A stretch of 64,000 nt of DNA, from the NCBI GenBank assembly GCA_947627215.1, contig CANQVD010000006.1, positions 62,001 to 126,000 of the forward strand, given 5' to 3'. Below, one piece after another: positions 34,795 to 43,340 of the stretch (positions are counted from its first letter, which is position 1; each line of letters begins with the position of its first letter). This DNA comes from an uncultured Eisenbergiella sp. Lineage in GTDB: Bacteria > Bacillota > Clostridia > Lachnospirales > Lachnospiraceae. The notes beneath the pieces were generated by a model. That model searched no databases. It worked only from the letters and a program-made list of their open reading frames with translations, and was not told the DNA's origin. The position numbers were made by a program, and so were the translations under genes.

Positions 34795-35898
34795 TCATTT
34801 CTCCCGGAGGATTTCTTCTATATAATCCCGCCACTGCTCAAAAACTGCCCCGGGATTCACCAGCTCGCGGATCCTGGCGGCATTCCCGGCCAGCCTCTCC
34901 GCAAGCTCCCGGTCCTCTATCAGCCTGTTGATTCCTTCCGCCATCGCTTCGGAATCCCTGATCGGAACCAGAATGCCGTTCTCCCCGTCCCTGATCACTG
35001 TCCGCGGCCCTCCGCAGGGACAGTCCGTAGCTACCACGGGCAGCCCCAGGGCCATCGCCTCCAGAAGCGCGTTCGGCAATCCTTCCCAGTCAGATGAAAA
35101 GGCGAAGACGCTGGCCGAAGAAAGCTGTGTCTCCAGCTCATCGCTGGCCCCCATGAGCCGGATGAACCGCTCCGCCCGGTTCGCCCGTATCTTCTCTTCC
35201 AAAAGCTCCTTCGTCCCGTCGAAAGAATCTCCGCCATATATTTCCAGCTCATAATCCGGATGCTTCTCATGCACCTTCAGAAAGGCATCGATCAGCATGG
35301 GCTGATTTTTGAAATCCACCAGTCTGCCTGACTGCATGACCACCTTCCTTCTCTCTTTCGGGGCCGGCGCATTGAGATATTTTTCATGAACCGGGTTCAG
35401 AATGATCCGGGATTTTTTTTGTACATAGGACGGGAAAAAGGCCTTCTGTCCTTCGGTCTGGAACACGCAGCCTGCCGCATGCGGGAACAGGAGGGGAATC
35501 TGCAGCCTGTCCGAAAGAGAATCGTAATGCCCCACCGGATTGGTCCGCACGGAAATCAGCACAGGCAGCTTCATTCCCACGGTCGCCGCCAGCGCCCTGT
35601 AATTGGCCTTATGGGCAAAAGCGATGAGGATATCCGGCTTTTCCTCCTGAAGAAAACGCCGCAGATATTTATGCCGCAGATATATCCGGGCAATTCTCCC
35701 CTTTTTCTCATCCTCCTCCCGCAGCCCCACATGAACCCGGCGCACACCGTCATCCAGACGGAATTCATTTTCCCCGTACCATTCTGTGGCTACGATCACC
35801 TCATAATTTTCCCTGGAAAACTGGTTGGCAAGATTGCTCACTACCCGTTCGGCGCCGCCCTGTTCCAGACAGTTCAGGTGAAACACGATCCTGGTCAT
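34795..35898 (-). CDS. Glycosyltransferase family 4
   Basis: The 367-residue enzyme has CLEQGGAERVVSNLANQ and SDWEGLPNALLEAMALGLPV with TDCPCGGPRTVIRDG, the standard GT4 donor-binding features. The stretch strongly resembles that of the enzyme at 30922-32031. It is the first gene after a good promoter at 35931-35959, so it may head a sub-operon reaching through the amidotransferase and O-acylation genes. Sugar specificity is unknown. Confidence 0.9.
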   Translation of the reverse strand: MTRIVFHLNCLEQGGAERVVSNLANQFSRENYEVIVATEWYGENEFRLDDGVRRVHVGLREEDEKKGRIARIYLRHKYLRRFLQEEKPDILIAFAHKANYRALAATVGMKLPVLISVRTNPVGHYDSLSDRLQIPLLFPHAAGCVFQTEGQKAFFPSYVQKKSRIILNPVHEKYLNAPAPKERRKVVMQSGRLVDFKNQPMLIDAFLKVHEKHPDYELEIYGGDSFDGTKELLEEKIRANRAERFIRLMGASDELETQLSSASVFAFSSDWEGLPNALLEAMALGLPVVATDCPCGGPRTVIRDGENGILVPIRDSEAMAEGINRLIEDRELAERLAGNAARIRELVNPGAVFEQWRDYIEEILREK

Positions 35899-35930
35899 AC
35901 CGCACCCGTACCTTCCCTTTTTGATGCCTC

Positions 35931-35959
35931 ATTCTATCACATTCTGCGGCACATCTCAA
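35931..35959 (-). promoter_or_regulatory. Internal sigma-A-type promoter with extended -10
   Basis: On the minus strand TTGAGA (35954-35959) is followed by 17 bases and TGA-TAGAAT (-10 at 35931-35936). Five of six bases match consensus in each hexamer. The 116-bp gap ahead of the GT4 contains it. The layout is the same as the promoter at 2408-2436. Confidence 0.65.
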
Positions 35960-35983
35960 GCGCTGCCGCATTTACGGCGCAGA

Positions 35984-36016
35984 GAGAGGAAGAAACCGTT
36001 CCCGCTTCTTCCTCTC
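35984..36016 (-). repeat. Perfect 11-bp inverted repeat at the end of the upstream GT4 gene
   Basis: GAGAGGAAGAA (35984-35994) and TTCTTCCTCTC (36006-36016) can pair perfectly around an 11-base loop, and the right arm overlaps the GT4 stop codon. Neither strand has a U tract afterwards, so it is not a standard intrinsic terminator. It could stall or stabilise the transcript end just before the internal promoter. Confidence 0.6.
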
Positions 36017-37235
36017 AGCGCCCTGAAGCCAGCCTTAAAAACTGTTCCGCATAGCTCTCAAAGGTAAAAAGCCGGGCCCGCTGTACGGCGGCGCTGCGGT
36101 AATGCTCCAGCAGCGCGTCATCCTTCAGCAGCCCTGTCACAACAGACGCAAAATTCCGTTCTTCCTGCGAAATATCTCCGGCCTCCAGATTCCGTTCCCG
36201 CGCCATCTCCGGGACCAGGATCCCGTATTCTCCATAGATCACCGGCATTTCCCCGTCGCTCCTCTGCCGTTCAAACCGGGAAGTATCCCCATCCTCCAGC
36301 AGGATCTCCGCCGGTCCCGTCATACAGTCTACACTCACCGCCGCCAGTCCCAGCGCCATTCCCTCAACCAGCGCGTTGGGAAATCCCTCATTCCGTGAGG
36401 TGAGCAGATAGATTTCCCCCTTCTTCAGATATTTGTACGGTTCTCTCTGCATCCCCGCAAAATGGACGGCACCGGATATTCCAAGCTCCGATGCCAGCTG
36501 TTTATACAGGGAAAAACTGCCCGCTCCCAGCAGAATCAGCCTGGATTCCGGAATTTCCCCGTGTATCAGGGAAAATGCCTTAAGCATATGCCAGAATCCT
36601 TTCATATCGTCATCCCTGCCCATGGACACCAGATACCGGATTTTCCTGCCCTCCTCATCCTTCTCTCCCCAGGGCAGATCAGGTTCCTTCCGCTCCGCTT
36701 CCCTCCGGATGGCCGCTATATCGTACAGATTATACAGTGTACAGGTTTTGTCAAAATGAAACCTGCGGCGCAGTTCTTCCTCAATCCTTTTGGAACAGCA
36801 GATCATCAGGTCTGCCAGATGCACGAACAGCCGTATCTTGACCGTTTCCTCCACATCCGTATAATTGCGCAGTCCCAGCCATACCTTTTCCCACCCCGTC
36901 CTGGAAAACGCATTCACCATATTGGCGCTTGGCCCGAAGCTGTAAACGATATCGGGACGCATTTCCTTTTTCAGCCGCCTGAGTCTCAGACTCCTTCGCA
37001 TGATATTGAGAATTTTTCCCAGTTTTCCCTTTCGCACCCCCAGATGCAGATCGACAATGTGCAGACCGCTCACATCATAGGCGATATCGGCAGCGCTGAA
37101 CACCACGATGGTCACATCAAAACAGGCCTCCATCAGCCGTGCCGTGGTGATGCAGACCCGTTCAAAGCCCCCCTGATGCAGCATGGGAGAAACCAGCATC
37201 AGTTTTCTTTTTCCTTCTGTCCCCGTATTCTTCAT
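36015..37235 (-). CDS. Glycosyltransferase family 4
   Basis: The 406-residue GT4 has MLHQGGFERVCITTARLMEA near its N-terminus and NEGFPNALVEGMALGLAA with a VDCMTGPAEILLEDG tail, close to poly(glycerol-phosphate)- and capsule-type GT4s such as TagE/EpsD relatives. The insert GDTSRFERQRSDG near residue 335 is charged and probably a surface loop. Its ATG overlaps the preceding GT4 stop as ATGA. An 11-bp hairpin closes the gene. Confidence 0.88.
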   Translation of the reverse strand: MKNTGTEGKRKLMLVSPMLHQGGFERVCITTARLMEACFDVTIVVFSAADIAYDVSGLHIVDLHLGVRKGKLGKILNIMRRSLRLRRLKKEMRPDIVYSFGPSANMVNAFSRTGWEKVWLGLRNYTDVEETVKIRLFVHLADLMICCSKRIEEELRRRFHFDKTCTLYNLYDIAAIRREAERKEPDLPWGEKDEEGRKIRYLVSMGRDDDMKGFWHMLKAFSLIHGEIPESRLILLGAGSFSLYKQLASELGISGAVHFAGMQREPYKYLKKGEIYLLTSRNEGFPNALVEGMALGLAAVSVDCMTGPAEILLEDGDTSRFERQRSDGEMPVIYGEYGILVPEMARERNLEAGDISQEERNFASVVTGLLKDDALLEHYRSAAVQRARLFTFESYAEQFLRLASGR

Positions 37236-38368
37236 CGCCAGACCCCGCTTTCGTAAAACGCCATCATTCTTTCCGCCTGGCTGCGGACATCAAATCCCGA
37301 CCGACCGACCTCATCTGCATGACTGCTCCTGTCATATCGCGCGGTTTCTTCAATTTTCTCAGCCCAGACACGGGGATCCGCCTCAATACTCATACATCGG
37401 ACCAGCTCCGTAACAGCCGCCTCATCGCAGACAGCGTCCGACATGAGACACTTCAGACCGCTGGCCTGAGCCTCAATCATGGCGCCCGGCAGGCCCTCAT
37501 AGCGGGACGGATATACAAAATAATCCATGGCCTGATAATAATCGCTCACATTTTTCCGATTCCCCAGGAAAAAAACCCACTCCGCAATGCCCAGCTTCTC
37601 AGCGAGCTGTTTCATGGCATCCATCTGAGGCCCCTCTCCGAGAAGCAGCAGCAGATACTGCAGTCCGCTTCCGGACCTCTCCCGCTGCCCGTCACACAGA
37701 GCCGCGAAAATCCGCAGCAGATATTCATGATTTTTCGCGTAATGAAACCGTCCCACATGGCCGATCACATACCGGTCCCCGATGCCGAGTTCCGCACGTA
37801 TCCTCTCCCGCACGCCTTCATCATAGGCAAAGGCCTGACAGTCGATGGCGTTGGGGATGAACACGGTCCGCCCTTCCTCCACCGCTTTCTTCCCAAATAC
37901 CGAAATGCCGGCCAGCCTGGAACAGGTAAACATGTAATCTGTCCGCTGCGAAAGCCGGAGGCGCATCAGTCTGGTGAGCGCGCCCTTAAGCCCCGCGTCC
38001 ACGCCGGCGCTCCTGGCATGGGCGATGGTCACGCGCACCCCGGCCCGCTTTGCAATGGGCAGATAAACGGCGGCGCTGCTGGTAATATGTCCTTCCACCG
38101 CCGCGAATTCATGATGCCCGGCGAAGAAAGACCGCATTGCCTTTCGATAGGCAAAAAAGTTATAAAAACGAAAACGGGGGACACGATAAATCCGTCCTCC
38201 CAGCTTTTGAATCTCCTGATCAAAAAAACCGTCCTGCTGCGTGTGAATCAAAAAGTCAAACTGCACCCTGCCCCTGTCCATATGGCGGTACAAGTCCATG
38301 GTACGGCTTTCCGCACCTCCAAGCTGTGTTGTACCCAGAACATGCAGCACCCGAACCGGTCCGTCCAT
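37232..38368 (-). CDS. Glycosyltransferase family 4 (EpsF-like)
   Basis: The 378-residue enzyme begins VRVLHVLGTTQLGGAESRTM and has YEGLPGAMIEAQASGLKC, the variant GT4 motif seen in EpsF-type exopolysaccharide transferases (Gln replaces the usual Met of EAM). IGHVGRFHYAKNHEYLL marks the start of the second Rossmann domain. The start at ATG 38368 has GAGGAG 6 bases ahead. The ATG at 38374 would be too close. It is translationally coupled to the next GT4 through an ATGA overlap. Confidence 0.88.
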   Translation of the reverse strand: MDGPVRVLHVLGTTQLGGAESRTMDLYRHMDRGRVQFDFLIHTQQDGFFDQEIQKLGGRIYRVPRFRFYNFFAYRKAMRSFFAGHHEFAAVEGHITSSAAVYLPIAKRAGVRVTIAHARSAGVDAGLKGALTRLMRLRLSQRTDYMFTCSRLAGISVFGKKAVEEGRTVFIPNAIDCQAFAYDEGVRERIRAELGIGDRYVIGHVGRFHYAKNHEYLLRIFAALCDGQRERSGSGLQYLLLLLGEGPQMDAMKQLAEKLGIAEWVFFLGNRKNVSDYYQAMDYFVYPSRYEGLPGAMIEAQASGLKCLMSDAVCDEAAVTELVRCMSIEADPRVWAEKIEETARYDRSSHADEVGRSGFDVRSQAERMMAFYESGVWR

Positions 38369-38386
38369 CGGCATCTCCTCCCCTTC

Positions 38387-39229
38387 TCAATGTTTCCGGA
38401 GCAGACTGGCAGCCAGGCACTTTCCCGCCGCCATACAGTACTCCCGTCCTCTGGAAAACAGGCCCGCGCGCACGGGCTGCTGGTTCAGATACGTTTCCCA
38501 GGAAATCCATTCCACCTCCGGGCTGGAAAAATATGCTTCGTAGCGGGCAAGCGCATCCGCCGTAACGGTCGCAGGATGGATCACCAATGTGGAAAAACCG
38601 TCCTTTCTCCGCAGGGTATGACGCAGTTGAAACGAGATGGGATAAAACACCAGCCCCTTCCAGCGGTAGGGCCGGCTCCCAAAGCCGTCCGTCACCGCCG
38701 TAAAACCGGCCTTCTTCAGCACGCGCAGCGTGTTCCTGTCATAGGAATGTGCCGGCGCCATAAAAATCCGCGTTTCGATTCCATACTTCGCCAGAAGCCG
38801 TTTTCCTTCCAGCAGCATTTCTTCCTGCCGCTCCGGAGGCAGTCCCGCAAATTCGGAAAAATGATTCAGCGGAAAACAGCCGCCCTTTTTTGTCGTATAA
38901 AGGTGCCGGTAACCATGCATGGCGACCGTCCAGCCATCCTTCCGCAGATTTCCGATATAACGCCAGAGAATCTCCTGCCCGCCGTCAGAGCTTCCGTCCC
39001 CGGATACGCCCTCCGTACACCCATCCTCCGCCGCCTGCATCAGCCGGATTTTTCTTTCCGCTTCATACGATGCCTCTGATTTTCCCCGCAGCAGCTCATC
39101 CCGGTTGTCGGGAACAACGCCGATCAATGGCTTAATCCGAAAACGGTCCAGCAGCGCTTTCATTTTCAGAAAGCCGGCCCAATCCATATCGGGAGTGATA
39201 TCGTCCAGTCTGACCGCAATTTTGATCAT
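38387..39229 (-). CDS. DUF2334-like polysaccharide deacetylase-fold protein
   Basis: The 280-residue protein starts IKIAVRLDDITPDMDW (Asp-Asp metal motif) and has VAMHGYRHLYTT and FMAPAHSYD, the layout of the DUF2334/NodB-like deacetylases. No export signal is visible. A Gly/Ser/Asp-rich segment (residues about 86-100) looks like a surface loop. It may deacetylate an amino-sugar precursor next to the formyltransferase gene that precedes it by 10 bases. The substrate is not evident. Confidence 0.75.
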   Translation of the reverse strand: MIKIAVRLDDITPDMDWAGFLKMKALLDRFRIKPLIGVVPDNRDELLRGKSEASYEAERKIRLMQAAEDGCTEGVSGDGSSDGGQEILWRYIGNLRKDGWTVAMHGYRHLYTTKKGGCFPLNHFSEFAGLPPERQEEMLLEGKRLLAKYGIETRIFMAPAHSYDRNTLRVLKKAGFTAVTDGFGSRPYRWKGLVFYPISFQLRHTLRRKDGFSTLVIHPATVTADALARYEAYFSSPEVEWISWETYLNQQPVRAGLFSRGREYCMAAGKCLAASLLRKH

Positions 39230-39239
39230 ATCGCTTCCT

Positions 39240-40160
39240 TTATTCCAATATATCCCCCACAGCGGGCCCGCACTGACAGACATACCGGTCTATCAGCAGA
39301 GAGCCATCCACCGTCCTGACGATCAGCTTTCCGTCAAATATATCGATGATCTGTCCCGGCCGGTATGCGGAAAAATCCATCATCTCATCAAACGGGTGCG
39401 CCTCCCAGATCGTGATCCTCTCTCCGTTCAGAAAAGCAAAGGCCCCCGGAAACGGTTCGGAAACGCCCCGGATCAGATTATAGATCTCCCGGGTCCGTTT
39501 GCGAAAATCCACCTTCCCGTCCTCCGCCGTCCGCTTCCCGTACCAGGAATCAAAATCCGCGGATTCCGTACGGATGGCGATATTCCCGGTCGCATAGGCC
39601 GCCAGAAGCTTACGGATCAGATTTTTGGAGCAGATCATGTTTTTATACTGCGCCGTCCGGATCGTATCATGGGGCGTCAGAGAAAACAGTTCCGTCGCAA
39701 AAACGTTGGGGCTGTCCGCCCTTTCATCATAGCGGAACAGATTCAGGTTAAAGCGGGTATCCCCCAGAATGATTGACCAGTTCAGCGGGGAGCGCCCCCG
39801 TCCGAAAGGAAGATATCCGCAGTTGCCGTGGAATCCGTAAATGCCGTACCGAAAACGCTCCAGCACAGAAGGCGGGACCAGCCGCTGCCAGCCCATGGAA
39901 ATTCCGATGTCAAATTCATTTTCCGCCAGAAAGCGCTGTGTCTTTTCATCTGTCAGGAAATAGCTGTCAGCCTCATGCACGGGAATTCCATATTTTTCCG
40001 TCATTCCCGCAAGCCCCTTATAGCCGGACACCTGGTTGCGCTTCGTGACCTCCTGACTTATCGTGATGATCAGATCCACCGGACAGATCTGTTCCTGGAT
40101 GAAAGAAACAATATTTTCCGTGGTATCTTTTACGCCGAAAACTACCACGCTGTATTTCAT
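39240..40160 (-). CDS. Formyltransferase-family protein, probable sugar N-formyltransferase
   Basis: The 306-residue protein has the formyltransferase core GFHGNCGYLPFGRGRSPLNWSI, with the conserved His and Arg-Gly of the 10-formyl-tetrahydrofolate-dependent family (shown here in two parts, GFHGNCGYLPF and GRGRSPLNWSI). A C-terminal OB-like domain from about residue 215 resembles methionyl-tRNA formyltransferase. In glycan loci these enzymes N-formylate 4-amino- or 3-amino-dideoxy sugars on a nucleotide. The 4,6-dehydratase and aminotransferase at 48-51 kb would supply such a substrate. A housekeeping Met-tRNA role is unlikely in this context. Confidence 0.8.
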   Translation of the reverse strand: MKYSVVVFGVKDTTENIVSFIQEQICPVDLIITISQEVTKRNQVSGYKGLAGMTEKYGIPVHEADSYFLTDEKTQRFLAENEFDIGISMGWQRLVPPSVLERFRYGIYGFHGNCGYLPFGRGRSPLNWSIILGDTRFNLNLFRYDERADSPNVFATELFSLTPHDTIRTAQYKNMICSKNLIRKLLAAYATGNIAIRTESADFDSWYGKRTAEDGKVDFRKRTREIYNLIRGVSEPFPGAFAFLNGERITIWEAHPFDEMMDFSAYRPGQIIDIFDGKLIVRTVDGSLLIDRYVCQCGPAVGDILE

Positions 40161-40214
40161 AAATCCTTCCTCCGCGTCTCCCGCCTTTTCCGTCTGTTTG
40201 ATCCGCAGGCTTTT

Positions 40215-41189
40215 TCAAAGGTTCTCTCTGTACCAGTCAATGGCCAGCCGGATCCCCTTTTCAAAATCGTATTCCGGATCATATCCCAAAAGCTCCCTCG
40301 CCCTGGAAATATCTGCATTGGAATCCCGAATGTCTCCTTTTCTGGGCGGGCCGAAAACGGGTTCGACGGAAATTCCCAGCGCATCGCACAGCGTATGGTA
40401 CAGATCCAGCAGAAAAACCCTTCCGCCGGAACCGATGTTATAGGCTTTTCCGGCCGCTTCTCCAGACGCGAGGCAGGCTTTCAGATTTGCCTCGATGACA
40501 TTGTCCACATAAGTAAAATCTCTGGACTGCATTCCGTCCCCGTTGATCACGGGGGCCTCCCCCTGCAGCAGCAGTTTCAGAAATTTCGGGATTACAGCCG
40601 CGTACATTCCCTCCGGATTCTGTCTGCGGCCGTACACATTGAAATAGCGAAGCCCGTAAGTGTCCAACCCGTACAGTTCCTTATATAATCTGCCGAATTC
40701 CTCATCCGTCCGTTTGGTCAGCGCATAGGGCGAAAGCACATTCCCCTCCGCTCCTTCCTTTTTCGGAAGGCCCGGATGATCCCCGTAGACGGAAGAGCTG
40801 GATGCATAGACAAATTTTTTCACACCGTTCTGCCGCGCGGCTTCCATCATATTCAGCGTGCCGATGATATTGTTCTGCGCATAAAAAACAGGCATCTCAA
40901 TGCTTCTGGGTACGCTGCCCCACGCCGCCTGATTCAGCACATAGGTGACACCCTCGCAGGATTTCATACAGGTATCAAAATCCTTAATGTCCCCTTTCAC
41001 AAAGGTATAGTTGGGATTGGAAAGAAACATATCCACATTCTTCCGGCTTCCCGTGGAAAGATCGTCCAGGCAGCGAACCCGATATCCCATATTCAGGATC
41101 GCCTCACACAGATTGGAGCCGATAAACCCCGCACCGCCTGTCACCAGAAAAACACTGTCCCTGTCAAATGTCAGTTCCTTATAGCCCAT
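40215..41189 (-). CDS. NAD-dependent epimerase, probable UDP-HexNAc/HexNAcA 4-epimerase (WbpP/TviC-like)
   Basis: The 324-residue SDR has [26 protein letters not shown] and the catalytic SPYALTKRTDE (Tyr-x3-Lys), with LRYFNVYGRRQNPEG typical of the WbpP group that interconverts UDP-GlcNAc/GalNAc or their uronic acids. With the UDP-HexNAc dehydrogenase at 44800-46119 it would give UDP-GalNAcA. The ATG overlaps the ATP-grasp gene by 11 bases. The ribosome site is weak, in keeping with coupling. Neutral sugar versus uronate preference is not known. Confidence 0.85.
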   Translation of the reverse strand: MGYKELTFDRDSVFLVTGGAGFIGSNLCEAILNMGYRVRCLDDLSTGSRKNVDMFLSNPNYTFVKGDIKDFDTCMKSCEGVTYVLNQAAWGSVPRSIEMPVFYAQNNIIGTLNMMEAARQNGVKKFVYASSSSVYGDHPGLPKKEGAEGNVLSPYALTKRTDEEFGRLYKELYGLDTYGLRYFNVYGRRQNPEGMYAAVIPKFLKLLLQGEAPVINGDGMQSRDFTYVDNVIEANLKACLASGEAAGKAYNIGSGGRVFLLDLYHTLCDALGISVEPVFGPPRKGDIRDSNADISRARELLGYDPEYDFEKGIRLAIDWYRENL

Positions 41190-42135
41190 GCTCTTTTACC
41201 GCCTGTTTGTTTTCGCTTTTTTCCGGGAGACGGATCATATCTCCCAGCTTCCGGTCCCATTCCTCCGGCGTAAATACGATGAAGCCGTTCAGGGTATAAA
41301 AAGTCATTTCACCAAAATAAACGGTTCCGTCAATGACATAGGTATCCACCCGAACCTGCGGGATCCCCTGAGAAAGAGCTTCGGAAATGCGGATGATTTC
41401 ATCCATTTCCTTCGGCTTCTCAATCGGATGGGTATTTTTATAGAACGCATAAAAGGGAAGGTAATTGAAATCACGATCATAATTGTCTTTTGTTCTGTCG
41501 GCATAGGTCCGGTGCGGAATGCCGCGGCAGATCGTGATCAGCCCCACTCTCCCGTCAAAGCAGGTGAGGTTGTATTCCACAGAATCCTTATTCCCCAATG
41601 TCGGAATATATTGCTCCGCCAGGATACGGGGTTTCACATCCTTATATACCCACTGCCGTCCCACCTTGTAAAAATTCCGCTGCAGACGCGGATTCAGTCG
41701 TTTCCTTGCCGCCTTTATATCGAACGAAGCCTTATCCCGGCATACCACGGAGCCTCCGCTGTCGTGCGTACATTTCAGGACAAACTGATCCGGCAGACTG
41801 TCAAAATCGATTTCGTCAAAGCTGTCCCATACGCCGTATGCGGGAATCGTATGTCCTTCCCCCAGAACGGAATCCACATATTTTTTGACCTCATATTTGT
41901 CCACCATTTTGTTATAGGCGGGATTGCGGTCATACAGCTTCAGCCACTGCAGCTTTTCACAATACGTCTTCGGATCGTCCAGATTCAGTTCCTTCTTCAT
42001 ATAGAGCCGGAATGCCTTTTTCAGCCATTCCTCATCGGAAACCCGGTCATAAAAACCCCGGGAAGAGAGAAACAGCATTCTTTTAAACGGATCCGTCATG
42101 ACCTTTACTCTGGCCGTCATTTTTGAAGTATTCAA
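41179..42135 (-). CDS. TupA-like ATP-grasp family protein
   Basis: The 318-residue protein matches TupA-type ATP-grasp enzymes: CEKLQWLKLYDR, FVLKCTHDSGGSVVCRDK (nucleotide loop), ILAEQYIP and VDTYVIDGTVYFGEMTFYT with the metal-binding acidic residues. TupA family proteins are linked to teichuronopeptide-type amino-acid attachment to uronic-acid polymers. Here the enzyme may attach an amino acid to a sugar carboxylate. The start is TTG at 42135, with AAGGAG 7 bases ahead. The ATG at 42120 lacks a signal at useful spacing. Function beyond the family is inference. Confidence 0.82.
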   Translation of the reverse strand: MNTSKMTARVKVMTDPFKRMLFLSSRGFYDRVSDEEWLKKAFRLYMKKELNLDDPKTYCEKLQWLKLYDRNPAYNKMVDKYEVKKYVDSVLGEGHTIPAYGVWDSFDEIDFDSLPDQFVLKCTHDSGGSVVCRDKASFDIKAARKRLNPRLQRNFYKVGRQWVYKDVKPRILAEQYIPTLGNKDSVEYNLTCFDGRVGLITICRGIPHRTYADRTKDNYDRDFNYLPFYAFYKNTHPIEKPKEMDEIIRISEALSQGIPQVRVDTYVIDGTVYFGEMTFYTLNGFIVFTPEEWDRKLGDMIRLPEKSENKQAVKEHGL

Positions 42136-42162
42136 ATCTTTTCTCCTTCTGTGAATCTGCCG

Positions 42163-43263
42163 TCAGCTCTGCCGGTCAAAATCATAGGTATTCCCGGAAA
42201 CCTGCCCCTCCTGCCCGAACACCAGACAGGACGCCACCGCTCTGGCATATACATCCCGCCCTTTTTCATTCAGATGGACGCCGTCTTCAATATATGCATC
42301 CGCCGTGTACGGATCAATCCCCAGCCCGGAATAGCCATCCACACAAAGCGTCCCTTCTCCCTTCGCCACATCCATGGCTATGCTCGCGTAATTGCTCAAC
42401 GCCTTCTCTCCCATATTCGATACCGAGATTGGGAAATAGGAGGCATACGTGGGGGCTACGATCATGATCTGCGCCTTTGAACAGATCCGCCGGATTTCTC
42501 CTACGGCATGCACCAGCGCCGTCCCGTACCCCTTCCAGGGCTCATCTGAATTGTTGATGGCCGCCTGCTCCAGGAAATCATTCATTCCATAAGCCAGGAT
42601 GACCACATCCAGCTCATCCTTTCCTTCGATCGCCGCCGCCATTTCCTCGTACGCCGCTTTCCCCTGCAGATACCCCACATCCGTTTTTTCATCCAGAATG
42701 GAAATCATCTTCGGCAGATCATTGTTGCTGCCCGGTCCGAATTCCCAGGGGCTGTCCTCCGGATCCAGGGTCGCCTTTGTTCCGCCAATGGCGGCGTTAT
42801 AAATCACGGCATCATATCCCAGCCGGCCCATGTAACCCTGCACCTTTACCGCCACGCCGGTATCGTCCCGATAATTTCCCCAGATGCTGTCCCCCAGCAC
42901 CAGAATCCGGACAGTTTTCTCTTCCTCTGCATCCGCGTTCCCTTCCGTTTCCGCGGGAACCGTTTCCGGAGCCGACTCCGTTTCCTCCACGGTTTCCTCG
43001 GAAAACGCCGTCCCGGAATCACTCTGGGTTTCCGCGGTTTCCTGCGTTTCCTCCTCTGTCCCGGGGGATGCCGCTGATCCCTCCAGCAGCGCCAGGCGCT
43101 CCTGCAGCGCTTCGTTTTCCTGCATCAGCGCCTCCAGTCGCTCCTGATATCCCCGGATCTCTTCCGTATAATCCGTGCTCTGGGCGCAGCCCGCGGCCAC
43201 GGTCGCGGCCAGCAGGGCCGCGGTCAGCGCAAGAGCGCACAGAAACTTTGATCTTTTACGCAT
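42163..43263 (-). CDS. Lipoprotein with SGNH/GDSL hydrolase domain
   Basis: The 366-residue protein has a lipoprotein signal ending VAAGC (Cys26). It then has a heptad-like coil (residues about 31-62) and a Glu/Thr/Ser-rich linker (about 65-112). The SGNH domain shows VLGDSIWGNYRD, YGMNDFLEQ and DGVHLNEKG, that is, blocks I, III and V with Ser, Gly-x-Asn-Asp-like and Asp-x-x-His. It should be tethered outside the cell and may remove or transfer acyl groups on the polymer. It is preceded by its own promoter candidate at 43306-43334. Confidence 0.85.
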   Translation of the reverse strand: MRKRSKFLCALALTAALLAATVAAGCAQSTDYTEEIRGYQERLEALMQENEALQERLALLEGSAASPGTEEETQETAETQSDSGTAFSEETVEETESAPETVPAETEGNADAEEEKTVRILVLGDSIWGNYRDDTGVAVKVQGYMGRLGYDAVIYNAAIGGTKATLDPEDSPWEFGPGSNNDLPKMISILDEKTDVGYLQGKAAYEEMAAAIEGKDELDVVILAYGMNDFLEQAAINNSDEPWKGYGTALVHAVGEIRRICSKAQIMIVAPTYASYFPISVSNMGEKALSNYASIAMDVAKGEGTLCVDGYSGLGIDPYTADAYIEDGVHLNEKGRDVYARAVASCLVFGQEGQVSGNTYDFDRQS

Positions 43264-43305
43264 CGCTCTTTTCTCCTTCCTGAAAGCCTGACTTTTTCGG
43301 TCTTT

Positions 43306-43334
43306 AGTATATCCCCTTTCCCGGCCTCAGGCAA
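43306..43334 (-). promoter_or_regulatory. Promoter candidate ahead of the SGNH lipoprotein gene
   Basis: The 77-bp gap holds TTGCCT (43329-43334), a 17-base spacer and TATACT (43306-43311) on the minus strand, 42 bases before the ATG, which has AGGAG. No terminator separates it from the gene upstream, so it would add to read-through. Confidence 0.55.
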
Positions 43335-43340
43335 CGGATT

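Noticed and set aside
39240-40160. Housekeeping Met-tRNA formyltransferase (fmt)
   Set aside because: No def, rsmB or priA-type neighbours are present, and the gene is embedded among glycosyltransferases. A sugar formyltransferase is more likely.
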